IMG/VR virus record: IMGVR_UViG_3300029319_000006
Span: 82,763 to 146,762 of that record
Source: a virus
Reading direction: 5' to 3' (one strand)
DNA: 64,000 bases
A program made the position numbers and the translations under genes. Positions 26,892 to 34,129 of the stretch are shown here, in pieces. A model generated the notes under the pieces. That model had not been told where the DNA came from, made no database searches, and saw only the letters and a list, made by a program, of their open reading frames with translations. Position 1 is the stretch's first letter, and the number at the start of each line of letters is the position of its first letter.

Positions 26892-27152
26892 TCAATCCAC
26901 TGGTAATGTATTTCCTCGAGGCAAAAAATTTAAATTCTGTGCCTCTGCTTCAACTTTTTCTTTAATAGATGGTGCAATGTATTTGTTTACATCCTCTACT
27001 TCTAAATCAACTATAAATTCACAAACATATATGATAGCATCCATATAAGAAAGTTTATGATCTTTTACGGTACTTTCTATTAGTTTTGTAAATCTTACTT
27101 TTGTTAAAAATTGATTTTCTTTTTCTGTAGGGTTTGATTGTTGGGTTGTCAT
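26892..27152 (-). CDS. 33: Late promoter transcription accessory protein gp33
   Basis: 86 residues from the ATG at 27152, which has AGGAA about 10 bases upstream; an upstream GTG at 27182 would add 10 residues. The core FTKLIESTVKDHKLSYMDAI (T4 IIEKMVEEFGMSYLEA), KYIAPSIKEKVEAEAQNLN (T4 KFIPSGIIEKIQSEAIDENL) matches T4 gp33 in order. gp33 bridges the sliding clamp and RNA polymerase for transcription from TATAAATA promoters, which this window contains. The coding start overlaps the end of the upstream 190-residue gene by 98 bases, an unusually long overlap. Confidence 0.75.
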   Translation of the reverse strand: MTTQQSNPTEKENQFLTKVRFTKLIESTVKDHKLSYMDAIIYVCEFIVDLEVEDVNKYIAPSIKEKVEAEAQNLNFLPRGNTLPVD

Positions 27153-27627
27153 CTTCGTACATTTCCTGTGTATAAACTGCACCTATATCTTCGTAGAAAA
27201 ATCCAACGCTTCTCTTAGGAGTACCATCAGCATTATATGCCATATGATCTTTTCGTACTCTATATTTAATTAAATGTTGATGATGTTCACCATAGAATAG
27301 ATCTTTGTATACACCATCTCTCAAATAACTTTGAAGATTTGATAAATAGGTATCTTCTATATTGAAAGCATCTCTTTGTTTAGAGTCATTAGATTTATTC
27401 CAGTTCTTCATACCAGAAAGTTTATCTTTACAAGTTTTAATCCATCCTTTAACTTTTTTAGGAGATAATGGATGGTCGTCAGGTAAAAATCTGATATCTT
27501 CATGGATAGTTAAGTTAGCTGAAGTTTTTTTGTTTTCTCTAGCTTTATTTATACGGTCTCTTAAAACTTGCCTTTGAGCTTCAGTAAGGTTACGTTTCCT
27601 TCTAATTTTTTTAATTGGTCTGTTCAT
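27055..27627 (-). CDS. Conserved phage protein, unknown function
   Basis: 190 residues from the ATG at 27627, preceded by GGAGGA with 8-base spacing; an ATG at 27642 lies upstream of that ribosome-binding site and is less likely. Basic N-terminus (NRPIKKIRRKRNLTEAQRQV), middle SPKKVKGWIKTCKDKLSGMK, then a C-terminal region with GEHHQHLIKYRVRKDHMAYN and PKRSVGFFYEDIGAVYTQEM. The last block is shared by proteins of marine T4-like phages near gp33; function unknown. The last ~32 residues are Lys/Arg-rich and encoded in DNA that also encodes the gp33 N-terminus. It has an early-type promoter just upstream. Confidence 0.65.
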   Translation of the reverse strand: MNRPIKKIRRKRNLTEAQRQVLRDRINKARENKKTSANLTIHEDIRFLPDDHPLSPKKVKGWIKTCKDKLSGMKNWNKSNDSKQRDAFNIEDTYLSNLQSYLRDGVYKDLFYGEHHQHLIKYRVRKDHMAYNADGTPKRSVGFFYEDIGAVYTQEMYEDDNPTIKPYRKRKSIFNKSKIYKTNRKYRKRS

Positions 27628-27648
27628 AATAATATCCTCCATTAGATT

Positions 27649-27677
27649 ATTATCGCATAGCTCATTAAAAAAGTCAA
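27649..27677 (-). promoter_or_regulatory. Sigma70-like early promoter
   Basis: Minus strand: -35 TTGACT (27672-27677), 17-base spacer, -10 GATAAT (27649-27654), about 22 bases upstream of the 190-residue gene. The -35 is embedded in AAATTAACTGTTGACTTTT, which recurs almost unchanged at 29633 and 33494. Confidence 0.7.
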
Positions 27678-27690
27678 CAGTTAATTTAAA

Positions 27691-27933
27691 TTATATTTTA
27701 CAAAAGTATTTTACGTTCTCAACTCTAAACGATCTAAATGCTTCTTTGTTAATATCCCAAGCTCTAATAACTTTGTCATTAGGTTGAGTCTCTTTACCTT
27801 TCAATTCATAATTAATTTTATCAGGATTAAGAGTACATATCATGTCTCTCTCTTCACCATTTACTTTTGTAAATATTACATTACAATCAGATTCACGTAA
27901 ATCACGTATCATTTCATCTCTATAGAATTCCAT
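27691..27933 (-). CDS. Small WYL_2/Sm-like (DUF2693) protein
   Basis: 80 residues from the ATG at 27933, which has GGGGAT six bases upstream; an earlier in-frame ATG at 27951 would overlap the preceding gene. The segment FTKVNGEERDMICTLNP and IRAWDINKEAFRSFRVENV (the R-A-W-D-I-x-K-x-x-x-R-S-F-R-V signature) identifies the WYL_2/Sm-like family found in many T4-like phages. These are small beta-barrel proteins thought to bind nucleic acid or nucleotide ligands; the precise role is unknown. It is in the run of short early-type genes between gp33 and the HAD enzyme. Confidence 0.7.
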   Translation of the reverse strand: MEFYRDEMIRDLRESDCNVIFTKVNGEERDMICTLNPDKINYELKGKETQPNDKVIRAWDINKEAFRSFRVENVKYFCKI

Positions 27934-27937
27934 TTTT

Positions 27938-28159
27938 TTATCCCCAGTCATTATCTAATCCAGTTGTTTGTCTATAACGATCACCATAATACTGTTCAGC
28001 ATATTTAGATTCATCTGTATAATAGAAATCATCATTAGTTAATCCATTATATTGAACACGTTTAGCTCTAGCTTGTCTTTCTTGTTTACGCATAAACTTA
28101 GCTGACTCATTCTTGAGTAATCGTACAAATTTTTCTTGTGGTGTTAATCTCTTAGCCAA
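27938..28159 (-). CDS. Small basic protein, unknown function, TTG start
   Basis: 73 residues. The only plausible start is TTG at 28159, supported by GGAGG nine bases upstream (AGGAGGACTAATAAA-TTG). The N-terminal 36 residues are strongly basic and helical (LTPQEKFVRLLKNESAKFMR, KQERQARAKRVQYN), followed by an acidic/Tyr-rich tail (DDFYYTDESKYAEQYYGDRY). No family recognised; similar short Lys/Arg-plus-Tyr proteins are common early genes in marine phages. It overlaps the putative small membrane ORF by 16 bases. Confidence 0.55.
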   Translation of the reverse strand: MAKRLTPQEKFVRLLKNESAKFMRKQERQARAKRVQYNGLTNDDFYYTDESKYAEQYYGDRYRQTTGLDNDWG

Positions 28160-28245
28160 TTTATTAGTCCTCCTATTCCTTCAACAATAATTGTAAGTAT
28201 AATTAGTATGCTTAAAAACATAAAACATCCTACCACTGCTCCCAT
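28144..28245 (-). CDS. Possible 33-residue membrane peptide
   Basis: A short ORF with one hydrophobic helix (MGAVVGCFMFLSILIILTII, then VEGIGGLINWLRD). The ATG at 28245 has GGAG eight bases upstream; another ATG lies two codons earlier. Against it, a good sigma70-like -10 (GATAAT, 28244-28249) overlaps this start, so transcripts from that promoter would lack it; translation would need read-through from upstream. If real it is a single-span inner membrane peptide of unknown role. Confidence 0.35.
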   Translation of the reverse strand: MGAVVGCFMFLSILIILTIIVEGIGGLINWLRD

Positions 28246-28272
28246 TATCATATCTCCTTTCAATAATGTCAA
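28244..28272 (-). promoter_or_regulatory. Sigma70-like early promoter
   Basis: Minus strand: -35 TTGACA (28267-28272) inside TTAATTGTTGACA, 17-base spacer, -10 GATAAT (28244-28249). It probably serves the TTG-started 73-residue gene and those after it. The spacer contains the GGAG of the small membrane ORF. Confidence 0.6.
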
Positions 28273-28275
28273 CAA

Positions 28276-28878
28276 TTAATTTAATAATTCGAAAATTTCT
28301 TTCCAATTTTTTACTTTTGTAATTTCTTCTTTATTACAATCAAAATTCATATTATGACCATGTTCAATCAATATTGAAGATAATCCCCAATCTCTACCAG
28401 ATATAGCATTATCAATTTTATCTTCTATCCAAAATAATCCTGAATCTTTCCATGGTCTGAAACATTCATCTTTATCAGCAGCAGTTCCTAAAAAAGTAAA
28501 TCCATCAAATACAGTTTCACCAAACATTTTTCTTAGATTCATTTTTCTAAGTTCACATGCATATGGATTTTTAGAAAGAGAAGTAATAACATGAAAGACA
28601 TATCCAAGTTCTTCGTGTAACTTTCTTACATATTGAATTGCATCTCTCTGAGGAGGTAAGAATCCCATTGCTGCAGATTCATTAAAATGTTTAACTAATG
28701 ATTTAGCTACATCACTAGATAACTCATATCTTTCTTTCATATCATAACTGTATTTGTTTACAGGATCTTCACTAATTGTATAACCATTAGCTTGCATCCA
28801 TGTATTGAAAGCATATTCCCAATTTAAAAGTACACCGTCACAATCTACAAGGATTAATCTATCAAGTTGTTTATTCAT
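28276..28878 (-). CDS. HAD-superfamily phosphatase/nucleotidase-like protein
   Basis: 200 residues. HAD motif I is near the N-terminus: LILVDCDGVLLNWEYAF with nucleophile/acid pair D12 and D14. Motif II is FHVITSLSKNPYA (S/T), and a C-terminal FWIEDKIDNAISGRDWG gives the acidic motif IV. This layout resembles small phage 5'-nucleotidase/HAD hydrolases that act on nucleotides or sugar phosphates. Substrate cannot be told from sequence. It overlaps the following 118-residue gene by one base and forms a short early-type operon with the next two genes. Confidence 0.72.
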   Translation of the reverse strand: MNKQLDRLILVDCDGVLLNWEYAFNTWMQANGYTISEDPVNKYSYDMKERYELSSDVAKSLVKHFNESAAMGFLPPQRDAIQYVRKLHEELGYVFHVITSLSKNPYACELRKMNLRKMFGETVFDGFTFLGTAADKDECFRPWKDSGLFWIEDKIDNAISGRDWGLSSILIEHGHNMNFDCNKEEITKVKNWKEIFELLN

Positions 28879-29234
28879 TATAGATTTCCTAACTTCTTTT
28901 GCTCAGCAGCAGCTTCCTGCATTATTTGAGTAAATGTAGGCTCAAGTGCTTCCTCGAACCTTTCCCAATCATGTCTACTATACTGATAATGTCTATTTTG
29001 AGCATAAGGCGCCCAACCAAAGAATGTTCTAAAATGAGCTTTTCTATTACAAAGACCATTGTTGAACAAATCGTATATTAGATTCTGAGCTACACGAAAC
29101 TTATCTAGTTTCTTGTTTGTTGATCTTGAATTTTCACATTTACCTGATAAAGGTACTAACTCATTGAGTTGTTCTCTAAGAGCTTCAAATCCTTCGTTTG
29201 TAGCCCATGAATTTTTAAATAATTCTAATTGCAT
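28878..29234 (-). CDS. Conserved phage protein, unknown function
   Basis: 118 residues, soluble, helical. Distinctive aromatic/Arg-rich centre: KFRVAQNLIYDLFNNGLCNR, KAHFRTFFGWAPYAQNRHYQ. No catalytic motif recognised. Its start shares one base with the stop of the preceding gene and its stop overlaps the HAD gene start, so it belongs to the same translated unit (29584 to 28276). Similar proteins occur in marine T4-like phages without assigned function. Confidence 0.6.
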   Translation of the reverse strand: MQLELFKNSWATNEGFEALREQLNELVPLSGKCENSRSTNKKLDKFRVAQNLIYDLFNNGLCNRKAHFRTFFGWAPYAQNRHYQYSRHDWERFEEALEPTFTQIMQEAAAEQKKLGNL

Positions 29235-29584
29235 TATTCAATCTCCTTAAATCCAAAACTAGATACTTTAAATCTTTTACCATTCCAAAATGCATTTTCA
29301 TTTTCCATATGCACAACCATTTCATCAAAAGTCATTGTAGATCTAAGACCTAAATATCTTCTATTCTTTTCATCCCAATGTAGTGGAGCTAAAACTTCAA
29401 CATTATCGTTAGCATCCATTCCTATTTTCTTGCTCCAAGAACCACCCAAATTTTGAGTCCAACGATATGCATACTCAAGTACATCATCAATATCTTTAAC
29501 ATTAGACGGATTTGGAATATTAACTAGAGCAACAGGAGTAGGTGTTTCATCTCTCATTGCTTTGTGTATAACTGTGATTTTCAT
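29234..29584 (-). CDS. Conserved phage protein, unknown function
   Basis: 116 residues from the ATG at 29584, which has GGAG five bases upstream; an earlier ATG at 29617 lies within the promoter region. Pattern: MKITVIHKAMRDETPTPVAL, DDVLEYAYRWTQNLGGSWS, VEVLAPLHWDEKNRRYLGLR, STMTFDEMVVHMENENAFWN. Likely a small alpha/beta protein. It is the first gene of a leftward early-type unit with its own sigma70-like promoter at 29610-29638. Homologues in marine T4-like phages are annotated only as hypothetical. Confidence 0.65.
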   Translation of the reverse strand: MKITVIHKAMRDETPTPVALVNIPNPSNVKDIDDVLEYAYRWTQNLGGSWSKKIGMDANDNVEVLAPLHWDEKNRRYLGLRSTMTFDEMVVHMENENAFWNGKRFKVSSFGFKEIE

Positions 29585-29609
29585 ATTAACTCCTTCATTT
29601 CTTAATATC

Positions 29610-29638
29610 CTTATCACTTATTTTTAAACAAAAGTCAA
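29610..29638 (-). promoter_or_regulatory. Sigma70-like early promoter
   Basis: Minus strand: -35 TTGACT (29633-29638) in AAATTAACTGTTGACTTTT, 17-base spacer, -10 GATAAG (29610-29615), 26 bases upstream of the 29584 start. Confidence 0.65.
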
Positions 29639-29681
29639 CAGTTAATTTCAAAAAAACACATTTTTTTTAATTTTTTTTATA

Positions 29682-29689
29682 TATAAATA
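29682..29689 (+). promoter_or_regulatory. T4-type late promoter TATAAATA (plus strand)
   Basis: Exact plus-strand TATAAATA 22 bases upstream of the isolated rightward gene at 29711, in the gap where divergent early and late transcription meet. AGAGG precedes the ATG. Confidence 0.8.
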
Positions 29690-29710
29690 GATAAAAAATA
29701 GAGGTATAAG

Positions 29711-30433
29711 ATGTTATTTAAAACTATAATGATAAGAGTAAAAAATGATATAATTTCTGAATCTTATGCTGAATATTGTAAACAATCTTGGGAGTTTGCA
29801 AATATAAGATTTTATGATGCAGTTACTCCATCTCAAGTACATTTACAAGATGGTAAATTAAAATTTGGAAGAAAAAACAATAAAGATTTAACTCCTACAG
29901 AAAAGGCATGTTTTTATAGTCAGTACAATTTATGGAAAAAGTGTGCTAAAGAAAGAATACCTATATTAGTGTTGGAACATGATGCATATTGTACTAATAG
30001 ATCTGCAATTGAATTTAATCCTAATTTAGGTGTTCAGTTTTTTGGTCAACATGCTATGGAAGCTGTAATGTATCATCCAGATTTTTGTAATATAATAGTA
30101 GAACATTGTCAAGGTGATCATTGGGTTACAGGACCAATGAAATTAGTAGATGCATTGTTAGGATATTTCAATCCTGGAGCTCAAAGTAGATATGGAATTC
30201 CTCATGCAAGATATCAAGGAAGATTGGCACCAGTTAAATCTTGTATTGATGAGAGATATGGTACAACAGTAAAACATTTTAATGGTTCTACTACAGCAGA
30301 TAGAGTAAAAGGAGCAGATAGAGAATTATTTAAAATGATTGATCTTAGACCAACTAAAAGAAAAATGGAATTACGTTTAAGAGATGCAAAATTAGTAATT
30401 CCTTCTGAGCAGGAAGTAGTAACAGAAGATTAA
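29711..30433 (+). CDS. GT25-like glycosyltransferase
   Basis: 240 residues. Central block TPTEKACFYSQYNLWKKCAK followed by IPILVLEHDAYCTN matches the glycosyltransferase family 25 pattern (G-C-x-x-S-H-x-x-x-W ... ILEDDA), with EHD in place of the usual EDD. The C-terminus is basic. It is the only rightward gene in the 25-64 kb region and has its own exact late promoter, so it is likely made late, perhaps to decorate virions or host glycans. It ends convergently with a methyltransferase-like gene (4-base overlap). Paralogues lie at 35.3, 36.0 and 43.6 kb. Confidence 0.6.
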   Translation: MLFKTIMIRVKNDIISESYAEYCKQSWEFANIRFYDAVTPSQVHLQDGKLKFGRKNNKDLTPTEKACFYSQYNLWKKCAKERIPILVLEHDAYCTNRSAIEFNPNLGVQFFGQHAMEAVMYHPDFCNIIVEHCQGDHWVTGPMKLVDALLGYFNPGAQSRYGIPHARYQGRLAPVKSCIDERYGTTVKHFNGSTTADRVKGADRELFKMIDLRPTKRKMELRLRDAKLVIPSEQEVVTED

Positions 30434-31035
30434 TAATAATATCCTATAACCATAAATCTTGTATAATTTTCCATTTTCATACTATCTTGATATAAAATAT
30501 CAGTAATATTATTTTTTAAAGCTAACTCTTCTGTAGATTCAACTAAATTAATATGTCCTTTTACCCCTTCATAATCATTTGATTGTAGTGCATATGTAGG
30601 TCCATAATCAGCAGAAATATCTTTCATGTGTTCACAGCTACAATTAATAACCAAGTCATAATTACTATGAGGTTCTGAATAATCTAATGCATCACATTGT
30701 ATACTATTATAATTTTTTTCCATATTATTAATATCAAAATACAAATCTCTTTGTTTGTGAACTATTGGATTAATATCAACAAAATCATACCAACCAACAT
30801 TACAATTGTATTTCATTAATTCATAAAGAAGAATAGAATTCCAACTTCCAAGAACTAATACATTATCCCATTTTGTTCCAAATTTAGATATTTCTTCAAC
30901 TAACCAAGATTTACATTTTATTTGATTAGGTCTAAAACTTTCTGCAAATTGTTTATCTAATTTTTTAGACATAAACATTTGAAAAGATATTTCAGTTACT
31001 TTTCCTAGTATATCAAACCCTGGATTTTGAAGCAT
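30430..31035 (-). CDS. Class I SAM-dependent methyltransferase-like protein
   Basis: 201 residues from the ATG at 31035, which shares a base with the stop of the GMP reductase gene (TAATG). The N-terminal SKFGTKWDNVLVLGSWNSIL resembles SAM-binding motif I, followed by an acidic VGWYDFVDINP (motif II region) and YDLVINCSCEHMKDISADYG (motif IV region). Such Rossmann methyltransferase-like proteins with NCSCEHM are seen in marine phages. Substrate unknown. It closes the leftward GMP reductase/IscA unit and borders the convergent GT25 gene. Confidence 0.55.
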   Translation of the reverse strand: MLQNPGFDILGKVTEISFQMFMSKKLDKQFAESFRPNQIKCKSWLVEEISKFGTKWDNVLVLGSWNSILLYELMKYNCNVGWYDFVDINPIVHKQRDLYFDINNMEKNYNSIQCDALDYSEPHSNYDLVINCSCEHMKDISADYGPTYALQSNDYEGVKGHINLVESTEELALKNNITDILYQDSMKMENYTRFMVIGYYY

Positions 31036-32204
31036 TAAGTAAATACCGTATTGTACTGTTGAGTACATCTAATAAATGTGGTGCACTTACTCAATTGTTT
31101 TAATTTGTTAGCTCCAACATATGTACATGTAGATCTTACTCCACCAAGTATTTCTTGTATAGTAGATTCTACTCCACCTTTATATGGTACCATTACTTCT
31201 CTTCCTTCAGCAGCTCTGTAATCTTTCAATCCTCCAAAGTGTTTGTCATTTGCAGCTTGACTACTCATTCCATAAAATAGAACTTGTTTTTCAATTCTGT
31301 GAATTCTGTTTATAGAACCACCATGATGTAACATTGTTCTATGAGATCCTTCATCTAATATTTCACTAGTAATATATTCTTTTTGTACAATATTTCCACC
31401 ACCTTCATCATGTCCTGCAAGCATACCACCTAACATTACAAAATCTGCTCCTCCAGCAAATGCTTTAGCAATGTCACCTGGGCATGTACAGCCTCCATCA
31501 GCAATGATATGTCCACCAAGGCCATGAGCAGCATCAGCACACTCCATAATAGCACTAAGCTGAGGATAACCAACACCAGTTTGAATACGAGTAGTGCAAA
31601 CGCTCCCAGGACCGATCCCAACTTTAACAATATCTGCTCCACTTAAAATCAACTCCTCTGTCATTTCACCAGTTACTACATTTCCAGCAATAATAACTAT
31701 ATTAGGATAATTAAACCTAAATTTCTTTACAAAGTCAACAAATCTTTCACTATAACCATTAGCAACATCAATACAAACATATTTTAATAATCTATTACAT
31801 TGTTCATATACTTTACGAAACTTTTCATGGTCTTGGTCAGTTATTCCAATACTCATAGCAACATAATCTGCACGTAAACCAATAGGAACTTTATCAGTTC
31901 CTTCATGGTCAAAATAATCTACTAATTGTTGTACTGTATAAGTTTTTACTAAACAAGTCATAATTCTTTGTTTAGCTAATGTGTCAGCCATTGTCATAGT
32001 ACCAACACCATCCATATTACTAGCTATAATAGGAATGCCTCTATAATGTTTATCTTCTTGAAATTTAGGATGACCACTATACTCATAGTTCCGAAAAGTA
32101 AATCCACGAGAAAGTTCTATTTCTTTTCTACTTCCTAGAGTACTTCTTTTAGGACGGATTAATACATCCTTGAAGTCTAACTTCACATCTTGTTCTATTC
32201 TCAT
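31035..32204 (-). CDS. guaC: GMP reductase
   Basis: 389 residues; E. coli GuaC has 347. Near-collinear with Gua[21 protein letters not shown] at the start, [43 protein letters not shown], the catalytic loop [20 protein letters not shown] (C203), [31 protein letters not shown] and FYGMSSQAA. An insertion of roughly 25 residues precedes FYGMSS. The enzyme converts GMP to IMP with NADPH. The GuaC-type [11 protein letters not shown] argues against IMP dehydrogenase. It shares one base with the IscA-like gene upstream. With the APRT at 34.8 kb it could steer purines toward AMP. Confidence 0.9.
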   Translation of the reverse strand: MRIEQDVKLDFKDVLIRPKRSTLGSRKEIELSRGFTFRNYEYSGHPKFQEDKHYRGIPIIASNMDGVGTMTMADTLAKQRIMTCLVKTYTVQQLVDYFDHEGTDKVPIGLRADYVAMSIGITDQDHEKFRKVYEQCNRLLKYVCIDVANGYSERFVDFVKKFRFNYPNIVIIAGNVVTGEMTEELILSGADIVKVGIGPGSVCTTRIQTGVGYPQLSAIMECADAAHGLGGHIIADGGCTCPGDIAKAFAGGADFVMLGGMLAGHDEGGGNIVQKEYITSEILDEGSHRTMLHHGGSINRIHRIEKQVLFYGMSSQAANDKHFGGLKDYRAAEGREVMVPYKGGVESTIQEILGGVRSTCTYVGANKLKQLSKCTTFIRCTQQYNTVFT

Positions 32205-32509
32205 TATACACCAAAACTCTCACCACATCCGCAACTTGCTGTTGCATTAGGATTAATCACTTTTAAATAAGATCCACCAAGTTCTTTAACATAATCAATT
32301 GTACATCCAAAAACAAACATTTCTGCCATTGGGTCTAACCACAAATTCTCTACTGTTGGTTCCTTATCTGTTATTCCCCATTCGTATTGGAAACCAGCAC
32401 AGCCTCCACCTCTAACCGAAAGTGATACATTTGGTTTTCCAACAGATTGTAAATACTCTTTTGCTGAGTCTGTCAGCTTAAGAGGTATTTTCAGGGTAGT
32501 GCCTTGCAA
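32204..32509 (-). CDS. IscA/HesB-type iron-sulfur cluster carrier
   Basis: 101 residues, the normal size for A-type carriers. The three metal-binding cysteines are present: C37 in [12 protein letters not shown] and C93/C95 in ASCGCGESF. The C-terminal signature is complete. It would carry Fe-S clusters to target enzymes in the host cytoplasm. Marine T4-like phages often carry one; targets may include the phage radical SAM enzyme encoded at 45 kb, which needs a 4Fe-4S cluster (inference). Overlaps the 75-residue gene by 32 bases and GuaC by one. Confidence 0.88.
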   Translation of the reverse strand: MQGTTLKIPLKLTDSAKEYLQSVGKPNVSLSVRGGGCAGFQYEWGITDKEPTVENLWLDPMAEMFVFGCTIDYVKELGGSYLKVINPNATASCGCGESFGV

Positions 32510-32705
32510 TGGTTTCTATTATCTCCTGGTGTTTAGCTATCTCACATATCTCTTTTTCTAAAGATTCAACAACACAACTATGTTCACCTATTCCGGCTGG
32601 AGCAGAAAGATAAATTTCTACATTTGCTTTATGCACTTCTATCATACCTTGAGCTTTTGCAATTATTGCGTCCAGCATCATTTTTCTTTTCTCGCTGAGG
32701 TTCAT
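32478..32705 (-). CDS. Small conserved helical protein, unknown function
   Basis: 75 residues, start supported by AGGAG upstream. Two-helix hairpin-like sequence: RKMMLDAIIAKAQGMIEVHK, ANVEIYLSAPAGIGEHSCVV, then an [18 protein letters not shown] helix. The NVEIYLSxPAGIGEH block is conserved in many marine T4-like phages. No known function. Its end overlaps the IscA gene by 32 bases. Transcription probably begins at the late promoter 32811-32818. Confidence 0.65.
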   Translation of the reverse strand: MNLSEKRKMMLDAIIAKAQGMIEVHKANVEIYLSAPAGIGEHSCVVESLEKEICEIAKHQEIIETIARHYPENTS

Positions 32706-32805
32706 TTTTTCTCCTATTTTTCACATCAGTTTTGTCAATTGGTTCAACTTTTCTTGTATTTGTTACGTAATAATTATTAGGTGATATTTGATAAACATTT
32801 ATCAT
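32629..32805 (-). CDS. Possible 58-residue basic protein
   Basis: ORF starting MINVYQISPNNYYVTNTRKV and continuing with Lys/Arg/Asn-rich sequence. The NYYVTNTRKVEP segment looks protein-like and reminiscent of short marine phage ORFs. It overlaps the 75-residue gene by 77 bases, and its ATG lies 5 bases from a late promoter, near the expected transcript start, so it would be nearly leaderless. Reported at low confidence. Confidence 0.3.
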   Translation of the reverse strand: MINVYQISPNNYYVTNTRKVEPIDKTDVKNRRKNEPQREKKNDAGRNNCKSSRYDRSA

Positions 32806-32810
32806 AGTTG

Positions 32811-32818
32811 TATTTATA
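32811..32818 (-). promoter_or_regulatory. T4-type late promoter TATAAATA
   Basis: Exact minus-strand TATAAATA about 106 bases upstream of the 75-residue gene, overlapping the last codons of the 98-residue gene. Expected to transcribe the 75-residue gene, IscA, guaC and the methyltransferase. Confidence 0.7.
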
Positions 32819-33110
32819 CCATTCTTAATTGTTTTACTGCACCCTCAACTCTTGGTGGATATCTTCCTAAAAATGTTCCTGCTTTTAAAGCATCTCTTAC
32901 AATATGTTGTTTATGTATATGATCTATAATATCCCAATTTTCATCTATTTTTCTAGCTAATCTATCAAACAATGCATCACTTAATATTGGATTATCTTCT
33001 TCATAGTACGCATAAGCTGCCATAAGATACCATGGTATAGTCATATTAACATTATTATCAACTTTATCTAAACATTCCTTATCGTACAATTTGTTCTCCT
33101 CTTTCGGCAT
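32814..33110 (-). CDS. Small protein resembling the NAD-ligase N-terminal Ia motif, unknown function
   Basis: 98 residues. The segment WYLMAAYAYYEEDNPILSDA followed by LFDRLARKIDENWD resembles the helical NMN-binding Ia domain of NAD-dependent DNA ligases (AYYxxDxPxxxDAxYDxLxREL) but without any ligase core. Similar short proteins occur in marine phages. It could bind NAD/NMN, or the similarity may be only helical pattern. It overlaps the metallopeptidase-like gene by 32 bases and shares its early promoter. Confidence 0.5.
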   Translation of the reverse strand: MPKEENKLYDKECLDKVDNNVNMTIPWYLMAAYAYYEEDNPILSDALFDRLARKIDENWDIIDHIHKQHIVRDALKAGTFLGRYPPRVEGAVKQLRMV

Positions 33111-33465
33111 AAAAAGCCTCCGTTAATTCTTTTTCTATTCTATACGCTTCCTGTTCAAATGGTCTTTCATAATATGGTAAATCGGTACTCATATCTACCT
33201 TTCTCAGATATTGATTCACATGAACTAATTCATGGAATAAAGTTGTAATGATTTCTAGTGGGGAGAGAGAACCGTCGAATCTGATCGTAAAATCACGATC
33301 ATCTTCATGCATGCAATCGCCATTGACTCCTTGGTTACGTATTCTAATAATATTTATAAAAATATTTTTATGTCTAGGAAATAAAGATTTACTACCAAAT
33401 AATAATACATCTGATATAAGATCTTGTAATTTTTTAGTTCTTATATTTTCAAAACTAATTAACAT
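33079..33465 (-). CDS. SprT-like zinc metallopeptidase-like protein
   Basis: 128 residues. The HExxH zinc motif is present in EIITTLFHELVHVNQYLR, followed 20 or so residues later by DLPYYERPFEQEAYRIEKEL with conserved Glu residues that could supply the third ligand. This is the arrangement of small SprT/WLM-like metallopeptidases found in phages. Target unknown; SprT relatives act on DNA-protein crosslinks. It has a sigma70-like promoter 6-34 bases upstream, indicating early expression, but no strong ribosome-binding site. Confidence 0.65.
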   Translation of the reverse strand: MLISFENIRTKKLQDLISDVLLFGSKSLFPRHKNIFINIIRIRNQGVNGDCMHEDDRDFTIRFDGSLSPLEIITTLFHELVHVNQYLRKVDMSTDLPYYERPFEQEAYRIEKELTEAFYAERGEQIVR

Positions 33466-33470
33466 ACTTA

Positions 33471-33499
33471 CTTATCGCATATTAAAACACAAAAGTCAA
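33471..33499 (-). promoter_or_regulatory. Sigma70-like early promoter
   Basis: Minus strand: -35 TTGACT (33494-33499) in AAATTAACTGTTGACTTTTG, 17-base spacer, -10 GATAAG (33471-33476). Same 5' block as at 27672 and 29633. Confidence 0.65.
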
Positions 33500-33502
33500 C
33501 AG

Positions 33503-34129
33503 TTAATTTTTAGTTCTTATTTCTACATTTTTTCCGACAGGAAATTTTATCTGGTTATGAGGATGATATAGTATCCACTGAACATTTTGAAACTCATTGA
33601 ATATTCCTTGCCAGATTGGTCTCCATCTATCATTAAGTCTAACATTATTAGTAGCACCTCGATCAGAGTTCAATACAAAGTCTGTATAACTTCTCAGATT
33701 CATATCAAACAAACTATCGAATCCGTACATATGAATTTCATCACATTTTAATTTATTAGCTGTATAATGAGCAGCCATATGTCCACAATTAAAGTTAGTA
33801 TATCCTTGACCTACTTGTCCTTCTTCACCTGGCATTCTTGCATATGGAGGTAACACAGTATAAAATTCTTTAATTTTATGACCAAATCTCATTTTAAAAT
33901 TACCTTGATTTTGATCATACCAAACTTTAGGTCTATATCCTAGAGTCCAATCATATTGAATTTGTACACTTCCCTCAGTTAATGCATTACACATTTTAAA
34001 ATCTACTATACATGAAGTATAAAAATTTAAATGAAAAGGAGGTTGATTACACGCTATATGTAAACCTCTAGCTGGTTTATACATTGCAACTTGATCACCA
34101 TTACCAATAATATGTGCTACTTTACTCAT
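33503..34129 (-). CDS. Putative glycosyltransferase-like protein (DUF115/sialyltransferase-type pattern)
   Basis: 208 residues. The N-terminal SKVAHIIGNGDQVAMYKP gives a nucleotide-binding-like GNG start and the later FNCGHMAAHYTANKLKCDEI with HMYGFDSLFD matches the S/C-G-x-x-A-x-x-x-A-x-x-x-x-x-x-E-I-x-x-x-G-F-D phrase of DUF115 and CST-type sialyltransferases. Catalytic identity is not proven. It overlaps the next glycosyltransferase by 8 bases, as the last gene of the leftward sugar operon before the early promoter at 33.5 kb. Confidence 0.45.
   Translation of the reverse strand: MSKVAHIIGNGDQVAMYKPARGLHIACNQPPFHLNFYTSCIVDFKMCNALTEGSVQIQYDWTLGYRPKVWYDQNQGNFKMRFGHKIKEFYTVLPPYARMPGEEGQVGQGYTNFNCGHMAAHYTANKLKCDEIHMYGFDSLFDMNLRSYTDFVLNSDRGATNNVRLNDRWRPIWQGIFNEFQNVQWILYHPHNQIKFPVGKNVEIRTKN

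Noticed and set aside
31035-32204. IMP dehydrogenase instead of GMP reductase
   Set aside because: The start [20 protein letters not shown], the [11 protein letters not shown] loop and lack of CBS domains match GuaC rather than GuaB.
33351-33358. Minus-strand TATAAATA inside the SprT-like gene
   Set aside because: It lies in coding sequence about 240 bases from the next start and encodes part of an Ile/Asn-rich stretch; chance occurrence is likely in AT-rich DNA, so it is not listed as a promoter.
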